From Gemmatimonadota bacterium (GTDB taxonomy: Bacteria; Gemmatimonadota; Gemmatimonadetes; Gemmatimonadales; Gemmatimonadaceae): a stretch of DNA of 8,595 bases. The notes under the pieces were generated by a model. That model did not search any database. It was not told where the DNA came from and saw nothing but the letters and a program-made list of their open reading frames with translations. The DNA lies in assembly GCA_028287225.1 (NCBI GenBank), contig JAQBPZ010000097.1:1-8595 (forward strand), written 5' to 3'. Position numbers and translations under genes: made by a program. Positions within the stretch are counted from its first letter, which is position 1; each line of letters begins with the position of its first letter. Of the stretch, positions 8,094-8,595 are shown piece by piece.

Positions 8094-8595
8094 TGGACGA
8101 GACTTTCCATCTCACGCCGCTGGACGTGCGGCGCTACGACTTCGGCAAGGCGATGCGCGGCTACCAGCCGGAGCGCGTCGAGCTGTTCCGCGAGCAGGTG
8201 GCGGAGGAGCTCGAGCGGCTCACCCGGCAGCTCCAGGAGCTCGAGGCCAAGGCCAAGGGCTTCCACGAGCAGCTGCGCGCCTTCCGTGAGCGCGACAAGG
8301 CGCTCAACGAGGCGCTGGTCAGCGCGCAGCAGCTGCGCGCGGAGATCCGGGACGGCGCGGAGCGCGAGGCCCAGTTGATCGTGCGCGAGGCCCAGGCCGC
8401 GGGCGAGCGGGAGCTCGACGTCCGGCGCGCCGAGGTGCGCCGGCTCGAGCAGCACCTGGACGAGCTGGAGCGCAGCCGCCGCGCCCACCTCGCGCAGATC
8501 CGTCTCATGGCGGAGCGGCAGCTCGCGGAAGTGCTCGCGGCGGAGCAGATGGCGGGGCAGGCGCCGGTCGCCAGCGTGCCGGCCCCCGCCGGCGC
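8093..8595 (+). CDS. divIVA: DivIVA domain coiled-coil protein, 3'-truncated by the window edge
   Basis: DivIVA-type proteins bind negatively curved membrane at poles and septa and recruit division, growth or chromosome-segregation partners. The first 167 residues are visible and the frame is still open at 8595. The N-terminal DivIVA motif is clear: LTPLDVRRYDF (7-17), then MRGYQPERVELF (21-32), which carries the membrane-binding crossed-loop region and the start of the first coiled coil. From about 33 to 150 the sequence is highly charged, rich in Glu, Arg, Gln, Leu and Ala, and reads as a long coiled coil. After 154 it turns Pro/Ala/Val-rich, probably a linker. The ATG is in a TAATG overlap with yggS and is preceded by GAGG (8081-8084) at 8 nt. 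Partner specificity cannot be read from this part; it may be a DivIVA-domain paralogue rather than the classical protein. Confidence 0.88.
   Translation, partial: MDETFHLTPLDVRRYDFGKAMRGYQPERVELFREQVAEELERLTRQLQELEAKAKGFHEQLRAFRERDKALNEALVSAQQLRAEIRDGAEREAQLIVREAQAAGERELDVRRAEVRRLEQHLDELERSRRAHLAQIRLMAERQLAEVLAAEQMAGQAPVASVPAPAG

Overview
The window is a compact block of housekeeping genes, all on the + strand, in very GC-rich DNA (about 70% by eye, with strong G/C at third codon positions). The order is tilS (5' end missing) - hpt - ftsH - [terminator] - folP - cdaA - DUF2723 membrane protein - yggS - divIVA (3' end missing). The tilS-hpt-ftsH trio is an old bacterial cluster, also found in Bacillus. 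folP next to a diadenylate cyclase gene, and a DUF2723 protein of the type common in Bacteroidetes relatives, point to the FCB side of the tree. With the GC content and a YggS-DivIVA pair, my best guess is a Gemmatimonadota bacterium. This is inference from gene content and style; no rRNA or lineage marker is present to settle it.

Layout. Positions 1-3622 hold tilS, hpt and ftsH. tilS and hpt overlap by 26 nt, and the ftsH ATG directly follows the hpt stop. A perfect 19-bp hairpin at 3657-3699 closes this unit. A second unit starts at folP (3765) and runs through cdaA (ATGA overlap) into the DUF2723 gene, which appears to start at a CTG inside a CTGA overlap. A third unit starts at yggS (7407). 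Its promoter lies inside the end of the DUF2723 gene, and yggS runs into divIVA through a TAATG overlap.

Function. The genes cover tRNA-Ile2 lysidine formation (TilS), purine salvage (Hpt), membrane protein quality control (FtsH), folate synthesis (FolP), c-di-AMP signalling (CdaA), a probable GT-C type membrane glycosyltransferase (DUF2723), PLP homeostasis (YggS) and polar growth or division scaffolding (DivIVA-like). They do not form one pathway, but several concern the envelope and cell division.

I found no mobile element, CRISPR array, RNA gene, toxin-antitoxin pair or defence system, and nothing that amounts to an undescribed system. The most interesting signals are regulatory. A near-identical decamer, G(T/G)TAA(A/G)TTGC, sits 4-6 nt before the ATG of both genes that seem to open a transcription unit (folP and yggS), which suggests leaderless or nearly leaderless transcripts from an FCB-like promoter element. 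The CTG start of the DUF2723 gene is the other point worth checking.
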